Positions 22,801 through 32,573 of a stretch of 64,000 nt of DNA are shown piece after piece. Source of the DNA: Simmondsia chinensis (Eukaryota > Streptophyta > Magnoliopsida > Caryophyllales > Simmondsiaceae); assembly GCA_018398585.1 (NCBI GenBank), contig JAGTTD010000018.1, forward strand, positions 6,579,501 through 6,643,500, read 5' to 3'. Each line of letters begins with the position of its first letter. Position 1 is the stretch's first letter. The notes below the pieces were generated by a model that had not been told where the DNA came from, did not search any database, and was given only the letters and a program-made list of their open reading frames with translations. The position numbers were made by a program, and so were the translations under genes.

Positions 22801-23576
22801 GTCCTTACATAAATGACCGGGCTTCTGACACTCCTAACGGACCATTTTTGGCCTCTTGTACTTTTTCTTCTTTTGGAAGTGTCCGGTTCTCTTGAGTCCT
22901 TTGCTTGACTGGCCTTCTTCCGTGATATTGATTTTACCAACATCACCAGGGCGGTCTCTGCTGTCATCCTGTACCCTGTAACCTTCCTCCCCACATAAAT
23001 GGTTAGCCAATTCCTCAATTGACATATCCTCTTTTTTATGTTTAAGACTTTTCTTAACATCTTTCCAAGAAGGCGGAAGTTTATCAATTAAGGAAGAAAC
23101 AACTATGATATCGTCCATGTTCACTTTATGTTGTTTGAAATTATTCAATATTCGTTTAATTTCATGGAATTGCTCCATGACAGGACGATCATCTACCATT
23201 TTATAATTATTAAACTGACTAACCGGGAACTTTTTTCTTGTAGCATTCTCGCCCATATAGCGTGCCTCAAGAGCGTCCCACAGTTCCTTCGCGGTCGGCA
23301 CGTTCGAGTAGATATCAAACAGGGCATTAGTCATACCATTCAGAATATGCCCTCTACTAATGTAGTCATCGTTCTCCCACTTCAGTCTGGCCCTCTGCTG
23401 GGCCAATGTCTCCTCCTCCTCAGAGACGGGGGATGGAAATTGTGTATTCAGGACATACCCACATTCAAGGTCGTAATGAGGAAGTGCATCTTCCTCTGCC
23501 ATCGGCGGAAGTTCCCGCCATCAAAACGGTCCAACTTCACAAAGTTGGCTGTTATTTCCCTTAGTGATGAAGCCAT
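19890..23576 (-). pseudogene. copia gag-pol pseudogene
   Basis: Gag starts at the ATG at 23576 (MASSLREITANFVKLDRFDG) with a frameshift near 23475 and continues to about 22834. A zinc knuckle (ECQKPGHLCKDC, about 22810) has lost its first cysteine and gained a stop. Protease has DSGSTRHVC (about 22680). The GAG-pre-integrase zinc site (RHQSLGHV...KCKTC) and the integrase core (HSDLCDF, RSDHGGEY, NGVAERKN) keep their acidic residues, with a stop after GGEY. RT has DVKTTFLNGEIEEEVYM and an intact YVDD near 20612. RNase H is truncated. Confidence 0.87.
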
Positions 23577-23639
23577 AACCCAAATTAGAAATTAAACCTT
23601 AAGATTGTTAGAACAAATTTGCAAACTACTTGCAAAATA

Positions 23640-24238
23640 CTTACAACCGGGTAACCGCGAGATCTCAGGTGTTGAGGCTATGTAATCACTTTCCTTAATG
23701 TTTATTTCGGTATATGAAATATCCTTGGGGATACAACAACAACCAAAAATGAAGTGAGGATGTGTAAAGAGAGAGATTGATCGAGATGTGAAGAGATTGA
23801 TGTTTGTAACTCAAGAATACTTCAATACAAAGATCCTTTTAATCTTTCTTTTGTCTTGTGTTTTTCATCCAATTTTATTCATCTTCTTGTACATAAAAGT
23901 GTGGAGTATATACATGTATTTATGAAAAGAGACGTCCCAAAATGAAGAGCCAAAAGAGACACAACGAACCAGGAAAAAACCGCGCAAACAAACCGTCAAA
24001 AAAGACCTGTGTGTCGAAGCTGTGAGTTGACACACAGATCGACACACAGAATTACTATAGATCTGTGTGTTGACACACACTTCCTATGTGTCGACACATA
24101 GAGTGCCTCCGTGCGCTTCTCTAAAGGGCTGTGTGTCAACACACGGGCCATGTGTGTTGACACACAGCTGTTTCCCTATTGTTCTGTTAGATTGTGTGTC
24201 GACACACATGGCCCATGTGTCGACACACACCCCTAACA
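23640..24238 (-). repeat. Probable 5' LTR / leader of the copia element
   Basis: Upstream of gag on the minus strand lies a leader with TATATACTCC-like promoter sequence near 23905 and, further out, a cluster of palindromes. The proposed start is TGTTAG at 24238. Without a 3' LTR to compare, the limits are inferred. Confidence 0.4.
24008..24232. repeat. Cluster of TGTGTCGACACA-type palindromes
   Basis: About seven copies of a 12-20-bp self-complementary motif (TGTGTGTCGACACACA and variants with TTGAC or TCAAC centres) occur within 225 bp, separated by unrelated spacers of 10-30 bp. Two neighbouring copies are linked by TGGCCCATG or GGGCCATG, itself nearly palindromic. The cluster sits in the upstream part of the probable LTR, where regulatory sequences would be expected. 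Confidence 0.8.
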
Positions 24239-24424
24239 AGCTCTAAACATTCAAAACAAGTATTGAGACAATTTCAAATACATCTTATACATACATAAAC
24301 AACATTTAACATATTTACGTGTTATTCAACACATATTTTGAAAATACATCAATAATGTACATTTAAAAAATTTTAAAACATAAATATTTATTAATTTACA
24401 ATAATATTATATTTAAAATCAAGA

Positions 24425-24972
24425 AAATTATTACTTAGGTAACCTAAGATTTATGCATTTATCGCTGAGGTAACCTGACATTTTAATATATATACAATAA
24501 GATACCTTGAATTTTAAATGTTTTACCACATAAGTACCCTGAAGTTTTAAAACTTTATCAATCAGGTACTCTTTTGCTAAAAATTAGATAAATTTTCAGA
24601 AAAATGCTAAAATCGAGCATAATTTCAATAATATATAAATATCTTAATTAGCCGAAGAATGTGAAAATGATATATAATTGTGGTAATTTTTAAATAGCCT
24701 ACATCAACTTTAAATGAATATTTTATCCGATTCGTTGAATTTTTCATTTAAATATTAGTACTAGCTTATACATATATCCTATTCATTTATTATCTAAAAA
24801 TTTATTTGCATAAAATTGATCAAATTTTTACAAAACTTCATCAAATTCTATCCCAGGGTATTTAAGTGATAAAATTTTCAAAATTTAGGGTACCTCATTA
24901 TATATTAAAATGTCCAAGTATCTAAGTGATAAATAGTCAAAACTTAGGATACATAAAGTGATAAGTTTCTTT
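24425..24972. mobile_element. MITE, copy A of a three-member family
   Basis: The left arm (TTACTTAGGTAACCTAAG...TTATCGCTGAGGTAACCTG...ATTTTAATATATA) matches the reverse complement of the right arm ending GTGATAAGTTTC over about 115 bp. The arms repeat the theme 'TTATCACTTAGGTACCCT'. Related elements are at 53920-54475 and 58605-59017. There is no coding capacity. Long degenerate arms suggest a Mutator-like origin, but no 9-bp target duplication was confirmed. Confidence 0.65.
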
Positions 24973-25120
24973 AAAATTAAATAAATTAATATTCTAAACA
25001 ATTTTCATAAATATTTTTGAAATTTATTACATTTATCTATTATATATATAATTAGTGCCACTTGGAAAATGTTTGGTACAATGCCCAGTTGGGCACTGCC
25101 TTGCTTTTTAGCTTCGCTAA

Positions 25121-25645
25121 TATATAGGGTGTTTTACTAAAAGTTATTTAAATTTTTGATATAATTTTAAAAACTCAATTAGGCATTCTAATGTTTTAAT
25201 GTTACAGCTAAAATTTTTAAAATTTTTAATTGTCACATCAATCCATTTGTGTTTCTTGGTGAGACATTTGAAAAAATAATTATTTAAATATACAAATTTT
25301 TTTTTCAAATATTTACACTTTTTAGAATTTTAAAAATATTTTTATAAATATTTATATATATTTAAAATAAATTTAAATATAAATTTCAAATTTTTAAACA
25401 TATTTTCTACCTTTTTGAGAATATCATTTTAATAAAAACTAATTCCAAGTTTTTAAACTTGTTTTCTCCTTTTTAAGGATGTCACGTTAGCAAAAACTAA
25501 TGGAAGTTAACTGTGTCACATTAAGGTGCGACATTAAAAAGTTTAGGAAAGTTTAAGTATAACATTAAAAAATTAAAAAAGTTAGGTAAATTTATAAAGC
25601 GATACCTTAAATTTCAATAGTTTTCAATAAAAAGACCCTAAATAG
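25121..25645. mobile_element. MITE with inverted ends
   Basis: The left end TATAGGGTGTTTTACTAAAAGTTATT matches the reverse complement of the right end, CTATTTAGGGTCTTTTTATTGAAAA, over roughly 35-60 bp. The interior is very AT-rich with CACATTA/CACGTTA words. No target duplication was settled. Confidence 0.5.
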
Positions 25646-25716
25646 AAGCGAAAGATCTCATTATAATGTTAGCTTAGGGCCCAAAATTTGTCGGCATGGG
25701 CCCTGGCTGTACTGTT

Positions 25717-26794
25717 TGTTGAAAAAATAATATAAGCTAATCTTAAGTATAATGGGGAAAATAATTTTTCAAGACTCGTTACTAGCAGTTTTTCCATAGC
25801 CGTTAATGTCATTAAAATATGATTGTTGAGATTAATAAGTAATTAAATAATATAGCCGTTGCAATTCATTACGTTAGTTATGACCGTTGGGATTAATGTT
25901 TGTGGCCGTTTTAGCTATTGTACTTCTCACAATTTAATACCCACACTAGTATAAAAACCAATCCAAACCCTAATTTAATAGTACCAGAATATTCAACTCT
26001 TTATCTTTCTCTCTCCTCCAAGCCGCACGGCTGCTCTCCCTCTGCTTCACTTCTTCCCTTACCTCCCCTCTCCCCATCTCCAACTCAGACCACCTCTTGT
26101 CTCGTAAATTACTCGTCTCCAGCAATCATGCGAGTAATTATCGGCGAAAATGCAAACTGCGACACAAAATCGTATCATCTTCTTGTTCTCCGATGATGTC
26201 CAGCTCAAATTTAGGGTTCACCAAGAGGGGTTTCATGCTATTTAGCTTCTATTCTTCATTGGAGTTAATCCTTCCTTCTTATGATAGTTGGATCGCGTAA
26301 TCCTGGAGGACAGCCGCCGGTTATACTGTGTGCACCAGAGCAGCAGCGAAATCTTCTTTTAGGACAGTGGCATTTACCACGGCGCGATATCATCTTTTTG
26401 TAAGATCTTTCTAATTACTCTCTCCTTTAGTATTCTAATCAATCTCTTCATTTCTCGGTATCATTTGATTGCTCTCGCTGAATTTTACTGCTGCATCTTT
26501 ACTGATTTATCACTACAACTTTCTCTGACTTTACTACTAATTTTTGCTATCTTTTTCAGTTATTTTACTAATATTTTAGCTGTTATTTTCATGCAATTTT
26601 GCATAAATATTTTACTGTAGTTACAGATTTATTTGCTACTATTTCTCGCTGAATTTATCAGGAATTTTACTGCAATGTTACATATATATTTTACTGAAAG
26701 GTTTCTTCAGTATTTACTAATTTTCTGTAACTTTCGTTGCAAGTTTCACTGTAATTTTGCTACAGGTTCACTATTTTTACTATTTATTATAACA
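25717..26794 (+). repeat. 5' LTR of the LARD-like element
   Basis: It has a promoter-like region with several CCGTT motifs (25840-25915), TATAAAAA at 25950-25957, and a C/T-rich leader (26000-26090) expected near transcription start. Small open frames here (for example 25918-26196) are duplicated with breaks in the 3' LTR and are not taken as genes. Confidence 0.85.
25881..25891 (+). promoter_or_regulatory. MSA-type (mitosis-specific activator) motif in the 5' LTR
   Basis: TGACCGTTGGG fits the reverse of the plant MSA element core (AACGG with its flanks), the target of three-repeat MYB factors. The 3' LTR keeps a fit at 31043-31053 (TGACCGTTAGG) although one base differs. Three more CCGTT cores lie nearby. 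Function is inferred from the motif only. Confidence 0.35.
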
Positions 26795-29700
26795 ATCTAA
26801 AAGACGATTTGTGTAATCAATTATGAAAAACTCTTGAGATACAATGGTTGTTTATGATTAATAATATTTTTGTTCGATTTTGTTCTCAATTTTTTATGAG
26901 TATAAGGTGTTCGATGAAATGCCTGTGTGAAATATAAAATGTGGGTTCTTAATTTTAGATTTTGAGCCTGGCATTTGGTTGTGTTGTGAATTTTGAGTCA
27001 GAGATACTTAACTGTGAATATGAGAGGACTAGAGAAATACTTGTTTTGATATTAAAAAAAAATTCAAGTGGTATTATTCGATTGATTCCCTTAATATATA
27101 TATGTTTCTTTTTAGTGGTTAAATTATTATAGAATCAATGAATGTTGTACTTTAGCTTTCTAAAAATAGTGGGGGCATAGAAAATTCTCAGAGAAGCAAA
27201 GATGTTGATTATTTCACATCGTATCTAAATTTAGTCTATTTCAATGATGAATTGCCGCAATATGGTCATTTCTAACTTGTGTGCAATACTCATGTCTTGA
27301 GATGAGGGGAGTTGAAAGATTTTCATTGCAAGAGTTTGGGATATTAGGGCTGGTGCACTAGGTTCTGTTACATATTGGTTGTACATCTTATGTTCTCTTT
27401 ATCTATATGAAAAATATTAGGTCTAACAAAAGGAAGGCCCATTTCGATGAAACAAGGAATGAAGAAAGGTTTTTTTTTTTTTTTTTTTGATAATTAGCAA
27501 CAGAACCGCGGAACAAGCAGGCCACTCAACAAAGCGAGACCTGAACCCACTCGAGCAAGAGCGGGGAAAACAAGCGACAGGAATGAAGAAAGGTATAAGG
27601 CCTACTGAAGCCCAAAATTTGAAAAAAAAGGGAGCCCGCTAGAAATTAGAGTAAGAAATAAGGATTAACTGGTCCTATACTTAATATAAAATATTATATA
27701 GGTAAATATATTCTTAATGATGAGTTCGTGTGAAATATAGTACGGCTAATGTGAATGTCAAATTTAATTGGACATAATATGTTTTGAAACCCTATTTTGA
27801 GGTACACATATACTTTGTTAGTCGCATCTATTGTGTGCACTAGAGTCATATTATTGTGAATAATGCCATGAGCAACCAAAATGTTGGGGCTAATGTATCG
27901 TGGGACATGATCTTGTTATATAAGAACCTATTAGCCGTAATCCTTTTGTGTTTGTTGTGAGTCTACCAATATTTGCGAGTTTCTACTGGTCTGTGACTGA
28001 CCATATTGTACGAAAATTGAATTGTGCATTTTTTCAATTTTCAATGTGATTATTGTGGTTAATACATGTTTATGCTCGAGGTTCATTGTGAACTTGTTAG
28101 AATGAAGTCTTGAACATAGAGTTGGCAACACTTAAGTTAGGCATGTCTAGTTACACAATCTTGAATCCCTTGTGTGGGTAAAGCATGGTATATTTGAGTT
28201 TTAACCATGAGATTAACCTTGTATGTGAGAGTTATTTTTCTTGCATATTTGGAGTGACCTAAGTGAAATAGTTGATTCTTGTAGGGCCAATAGGACTTGT
28301 GAGATTTTGTGAAAAACTATGTGTGATTTGTATATTAGTGTTGATGTGTCTCATGTGTTTCTCATGGTTAGCTATGTTTGAAGCAAGTTGAACATATGTT
28401 GTCACATGTTATTTGAAATGATGAAAAGCATGTTGTTTTAAGTGTTGAAACATGTCTTTTTTCGAGCTACATTTGCCGCTACATCTTGGTTTGGGTGGTT
28501 AGCGGTTGTATGTTGCTGTCCATAGTGCTTGTATACAAATTATGGACTGTTAGCTGCCGCTTTATGCTAGTTTTGGGACTATTAGCTGTTGAATTTGTGG
28601 AATTCCGGCATGATCTTAAGTTGCTTCACTAAAATTTAGCCAAGAGTTGGGAAAAACATGATATGTTTGAGACATATATGTACTTGGTATTGTCTTTGGA
28701 GACTATCATGCCCTTAGGATCTTTGTTTCATGCCTTCTTTTCTAGTTTTTGGGAAAAGCGTAAGGAGCAGGTCATATGAGAATTTTGATTGATCATAGGC
28801 TTGATATTTGGCTTGTGTCTAGATATCTTATTTGGGTTATTGTCTTATGTGGTATGCTCATTTTAGTCATTTGGATGACATAGTATATGACCTCACTGTT
28901 CACCTGATGAGAAGAAAAACGTGGCATCTTGTTAAAAGCTAAATATGCTAAGGTGTTTGATGGCATTATGATTTGATAGAAAACACAACATTCATCCTAT
29001 TATTTCATATGTCAGTGGTAGACCTAGTCTACATACATTGATCCAAATGATGACTATTGAAATGCTCTTATTAAATTGTTGAGGTACTATTGAAGTACTG
29101 TGGATGGGGTTTACATTGTAATAGAATACTTGTTGTGTTGGGTGTCTGATATCAATAAGAGATATTCTACTAATGACAATGTATTTAGGCTCATTAGCGA
29201 GCTATATTTTGTGACACCTCTCTGAAACCTGCATATTTTAGTTGTCCTTAAAGATTGGGCTGGCAGGTAGAAAATTGAATGGCCTAGGGATGTAGTGTGA
29301 GACATTCTATTGTGGGGGGTTGTAAGAGCACCCGAGAGCCTATGAGGTATGTTGTCTAATCATAATCTTTTCTGATTACTATGTTTTAACAATGTTTGCT
29401 AGTTATAGCTAGCTCATGAAAATTGATTACGGTGGAAATATTATTTTGGCGATTGTCCAAAGTCGGTGTAAATAGGTTGATGATGTTAAGCACTTGGGCT
29501 CGAGAGCCTTGCAGAGGCTTGGGTTGCCTTAAGTTGAGTTGTAAAAGGCATCTTGTGAATTATGGTCTTATGAACCTCTTTCTCTTGATATCACCAAAAT
29601 TTGATACAACATTGGTAAGACATGGACTACCCTTAATAGTAATAACGCATGTACGTTAAGTACGATGAGAATGGGCATATGGTCTTTTGTGACCTAAATT

Positions 29701-30877
29701 GGTAATAATGTTTCACAATTGTGATGAAATGTGAAAGTGACAAATTGTGGTCTATGTCTTTCATGCCAACTATATATACGATATACGTATGATATATGTA
29801 CTATGTGAGTACTTAGGGTGGAAATATGATTTTATTGATATGATATTTGCTCCACTATTGTGTTATGCTGACTTTTGTTGAAGTTGGCAGGCGATGGAGC
29901 TAGTTGTTTAACAAGCTCATTGCAGATACCTCAATGTGGGGATGAGAACAACTCGTGATTGATGTTGGCAATGGTCAACTTTCAAGTACCGCTTTGTTGC
30001 AATACAGTGTGAAAATACCATGTATGATGGTTGAACATGATGCTTTAACCTAACCCACAGTCCGTGATGGATGGTGTGGACACTGCACACTTGATGGGTT
30101 TGACAGGAGGAGACTTATTCGTCTCAGGCATAAGATCGTAAACGATCTAATCGAAAGAAAGTGATCACTAAATTGTGTAAGGTCTGGAAAGAGCCTTGCG
30201 GATCCTTTGATAGACGCTATGTCAAAAATGGTTGTGGAAACATCGAGGGGGACGGGACTAAAGCCTATACATGAATAAACTGTGATGTATCCAACCTTGT
30301 CTTAACAGGTTCAATGTGAAAAGTCATAGTTTCATTCAAGGAATGCACTGTGTTTATATTGTCCCTCCCTATGGTGTGACAGTGCGGAGACGGGTCCATA
30401 GCCATATGTTTGGTGGTGTAAGCGAGGCTTGCACTTGATGGACACTGTCTGTATGTTACCAAGGGGTGAGGTTGAGTTTTAGCTCTTAATGGACCCATAT
30501 CCGTATGTTTGGTGGTGTGCGGTAATACACACTTGATGGGATCCACCTATGTGGGTGTAGGAGTCTGGCCGCATCCTATGAAGGTTTAAGACATGCCTTC
30601 TAGAGCGCCTATGAATATCCAGGACGAGCGCATGGCCGATAAAACGCGCCAAACCACTGGAGTTGCCGAGATTTGGAGTTTAATATGTATCCAAGTGGTA
30701 GACTATACAACCCCTTGTGAGGTTCAAGAGGAAAGTCACCTCGCAAGATGTTGGTCCTAAATTTGGGTTACATTCGGTGACGATTCAAGTCGCGAGACAT
30801 CGGCACTGAAAAACTGAACTCCCTTTGCTTAATCTATCCTTCTTTGTTCCTTCCCGCTTGTATCCTCTGTGGGGAAT
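26795..30877 (+). other. Non-coding interior of the LARD-like element
   Basis: No retrotransposon domain is visible. Between 30050 and 30550 there are imperfect direct repeats of a roughly 50-bp unit (GGTCCATAGCCATATGTTTG and GACCCATATCCGTATGTTTG, each followed by GCACTTGATGG or ACACTTGATGG). A poly(A) retroposon is inserted at 27470-27578. TCTGTGGGGA just before the 3' LTR may serve as polypurine tract. Confidence 0.7.
27470..27578 (-). mobile_element. Short poly(A) retroposon sharing an L1-type 3' end
   Basis: A 109-bp insertion with a 19-base T run at its left end (poly(A) on the minus strand) is bounded by the exact 15-bp duplication AGGAATGAAGAAAGG (27455-27469, 27579-27593). In minus sense it ends TTGTTCCGCGGTTCTGTTGCTAATTATC before the A tail. 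That matches the 3' end of the LINE at 57830-57863 (TTGTTGCGCGGTTTTGCTACTAATTACC). It is either a severely 5'-truncated L1 or an L1-dependent SINE. Confidence 0.8.
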
Positions 30878-32008
30878 TATTGAAAAAATGATACACGCTA
30901 ATCTTAAGTATAATGGGGAAAATAATTTTTTAAGACTCGTTACTAGCCGTTTTTCCGTAGCCGTTTAATGTCATTAAAATATGATTGTTGAGATTAATAA
31001 GTAATTAAATAATATAGCCGTTGCAATTTATTACGTCAGTTATGACCGTTAGGCTTAATGTTTGTGGCCGTTTTAGCTATTGAACTTCTCACAATTTAAT
31101 ACCGACACTAGTATAAAAACCAATCCAAACCCTAATTTAATAGTACCAGAATATTCAGCTCTTTATCTTTTTCTCTCCTCCAAATCGCGCGGCTACTCTC
31201 CCTCTGCTTCACTTCTTCCCTTACCTCCCCTCTCCCCATCTCCAACTTAACCACCTCTTGTCTCCTAAGTTCCTTGTCTCCAGGATTCATGCAAGTAATT
31301 ATCGGCGAAAATGCAAACTGCGACACAAAATCGTATCATCTTCTTGTTCTCCGATGATGTCTAGTTCAAATTTAGGGTTCACCAAGAGGGGTTTCGTGCT
31401 ATTTAGCTTCTATTTTTCATTGGACTTAATCCTTCTTATGATTTTGGGCAAAGTTCTTAGGCACTCCTATCCGGCAATTAACGAGTGTACGTTAAGAGTC
31501 AGATCGCGTTAATCTTGGAGGACGGCTGCCGGTTATACTGTATGCACTGGAGCAGCGGCGAAATCGTCTTTTAGGACAGTGACATTTACCACGGCGCGAT
31601 ATCATCGTTTTGTAAGATCTTTCTAATTACTCTCTCCTTTAGTATTCTAATCAATCTCTCCATTTCTCGGTATCATTTGATTGCTCTCGCTGAATTTTGT
31701 TGCTGCATCTTTACTGATTTATCACTGCGATTTTCTCTGATTTTACTGCTAATTTTTGCCGTATTTTTCAGTTATTTTACTGATATTTCAACTGCTATTT
31801 TACTGCAATTTTGCATAAATATTTTACTGTAGTTACAAATTTATTTGCTACTATTTCTCTCTAAAATTATCAGTAATTTTACTACAATGTTACATATATA
31901 TTTTACTGAAAGTTTTCTTCAGTATTTTACTAATTTTTCTATAACTTTCGTTGCAAGTCTCACTATAATTTTGCTGCAGGTTCGCTGTTTTTACTGTTTA
32001 TTATAATA
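30878..32008 (+). repeat. 3' LTR of the LARD-like element
   Basis: Starts TATTGAAAAA (5' LTR TGTTGAAAAA) and ends TTATAATA, followed by the target copy CTGTT. Relative to the 5' LTR it carries an extra segment near 31440-31500 and scattered substitutions, so the insertion is not very recent. Confidence 0.85.
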
Positions 32009-32013
32009 CTGTT

Positions 32014-32405
32014 CACGTGTTAATAGCTCTAAAATAACATATTAAATACATAAATTAAACGTTTTGACAAAAACGAGAAGGTTCATTGAGAGTACAAGCC
32101 ATGCGAATTAACATCAATCCCTTTCACCAAACACTACACGCAAAAGAGACATCTCTTGTTTTCATTTATTAAGTTAAAAAGTTCAAGCATCATCATGCAC
32201 CACTAATACACATACATATATACATACTGATTAATTTGAAAATATTTGCATTACAAGGCATGCTATGATTGGACAACAGCTTGTTTTTACTTGATACTAT
32301 TTTCAAACTGCTTTACAAAAAAACTATAGCAGCTTTTGAAGATGACATCCCAACACGATACAAACATGAGAGCATGGATGCCAAAAAAACCGAGGTTGAA
32401 CAAAA
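32014..32405. other. Non-coding spacer downstream of the host gene
   Basis: AT-rich, with no gene or repeat recognised. Confidence 0.5.
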
Positions 32406-32407
32406 TA

Positions 32408-32563
32408 CTCTCCCTTCCTTCCAAAATAAATGTCATGATTAATTTTTTAAATTTAAACTAAGTAAAATTTGACCATATTATAAAAAGGTTATTAATTTAG
32501 TTAAATTTCCCCTTTTTTTTTATTTACCAAGGTAAAAGCATTTATTTTGGAAAAGGAAGAGCA
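32408..32563. mobile_element. Stowaway-like MITE at the 3' end of the host gene
   Basis: The left end CTCTCCCTTCCTTCCAAAATA follows TA (32406-32407). The right end, in reverse complement, is TGCTCTTCCTTTTCCAAAATA. Both resemble the CTCCCTCCGTCCCAAAATA ends of Stowaway elements. The total is about 156 bp with no coding. It ends about 10 bp beyond the stop codon of the gene at 32574-34870, so it would form most of that gene's 3' untranslated region. TAAATAAAAA in gene sense (about 32515) could act as the poly(A) signal. Confidence 0.7.
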
Positions 32564-32573
32564 GAAAATTTGG

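Larger units (their letters stand above)
19890..24238 (-). mobile_element. Ty1/copia retrotransposon, 3' end lost
   Basis: On the minus strand the order is LTR-like leader, gag, protease, integrase, reverse transcriptase, RNase H, which is the copia order. RNase H stops abruptly at IHCDS, where the hAT terminus begins, so the 3' LTR is missing. The probable 5' LTR starts at about 24238 (TGTTAGGGGTGTGTGTCGAC in minus sense). No canonical Met primer site was recognised, so the LTR end is not fixed. Confidence 0.8.
25717..32008 (+). mobile_element. LARD-like non-coding LTR retrotransposon
   Basis: Two direct repeats of about 1.1 kb (25717-26794 and 30878-32008) flank a 4.08-kb interior, and CTGTT is repeated exactly on both sides (25712-25716 and 32009-32013). 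The 5' LTR starts TGTTGAAAAA and ends ATAACA; the 3' copy has one change at each end. No gag or pol domain could be found in any frame of the interior. That combination defines a large retrotransposon derivative, which needs proteins from another element. No standard Met primer site follows the 5' LTR. Confidence 0.85.

Noticed and set aside
24008..24232. CRISPR-like array because of regularly recurring repeats
   Set aside because: The motifs are 12-20-bp palindromes with uneven spacers in plant retrotransposon DNA. No cas genes are present, and CRISPR is not expected in a plant nucleus.
25918..26300. Small proteins encoded in the LARD LTR leader
   Set aside because: The frames are short, overlap each other and are broken differently in the 3' LTR (31258-31512). 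The region fits an untranslated leader better.
26795..30877. Long non-coding RNA gene or satellite in the LARD interior
   Set aside because: The paired LTRs with exact CTGTT flanks explain the whole block as one retroelement, and no high-copy tandem repeat is present.
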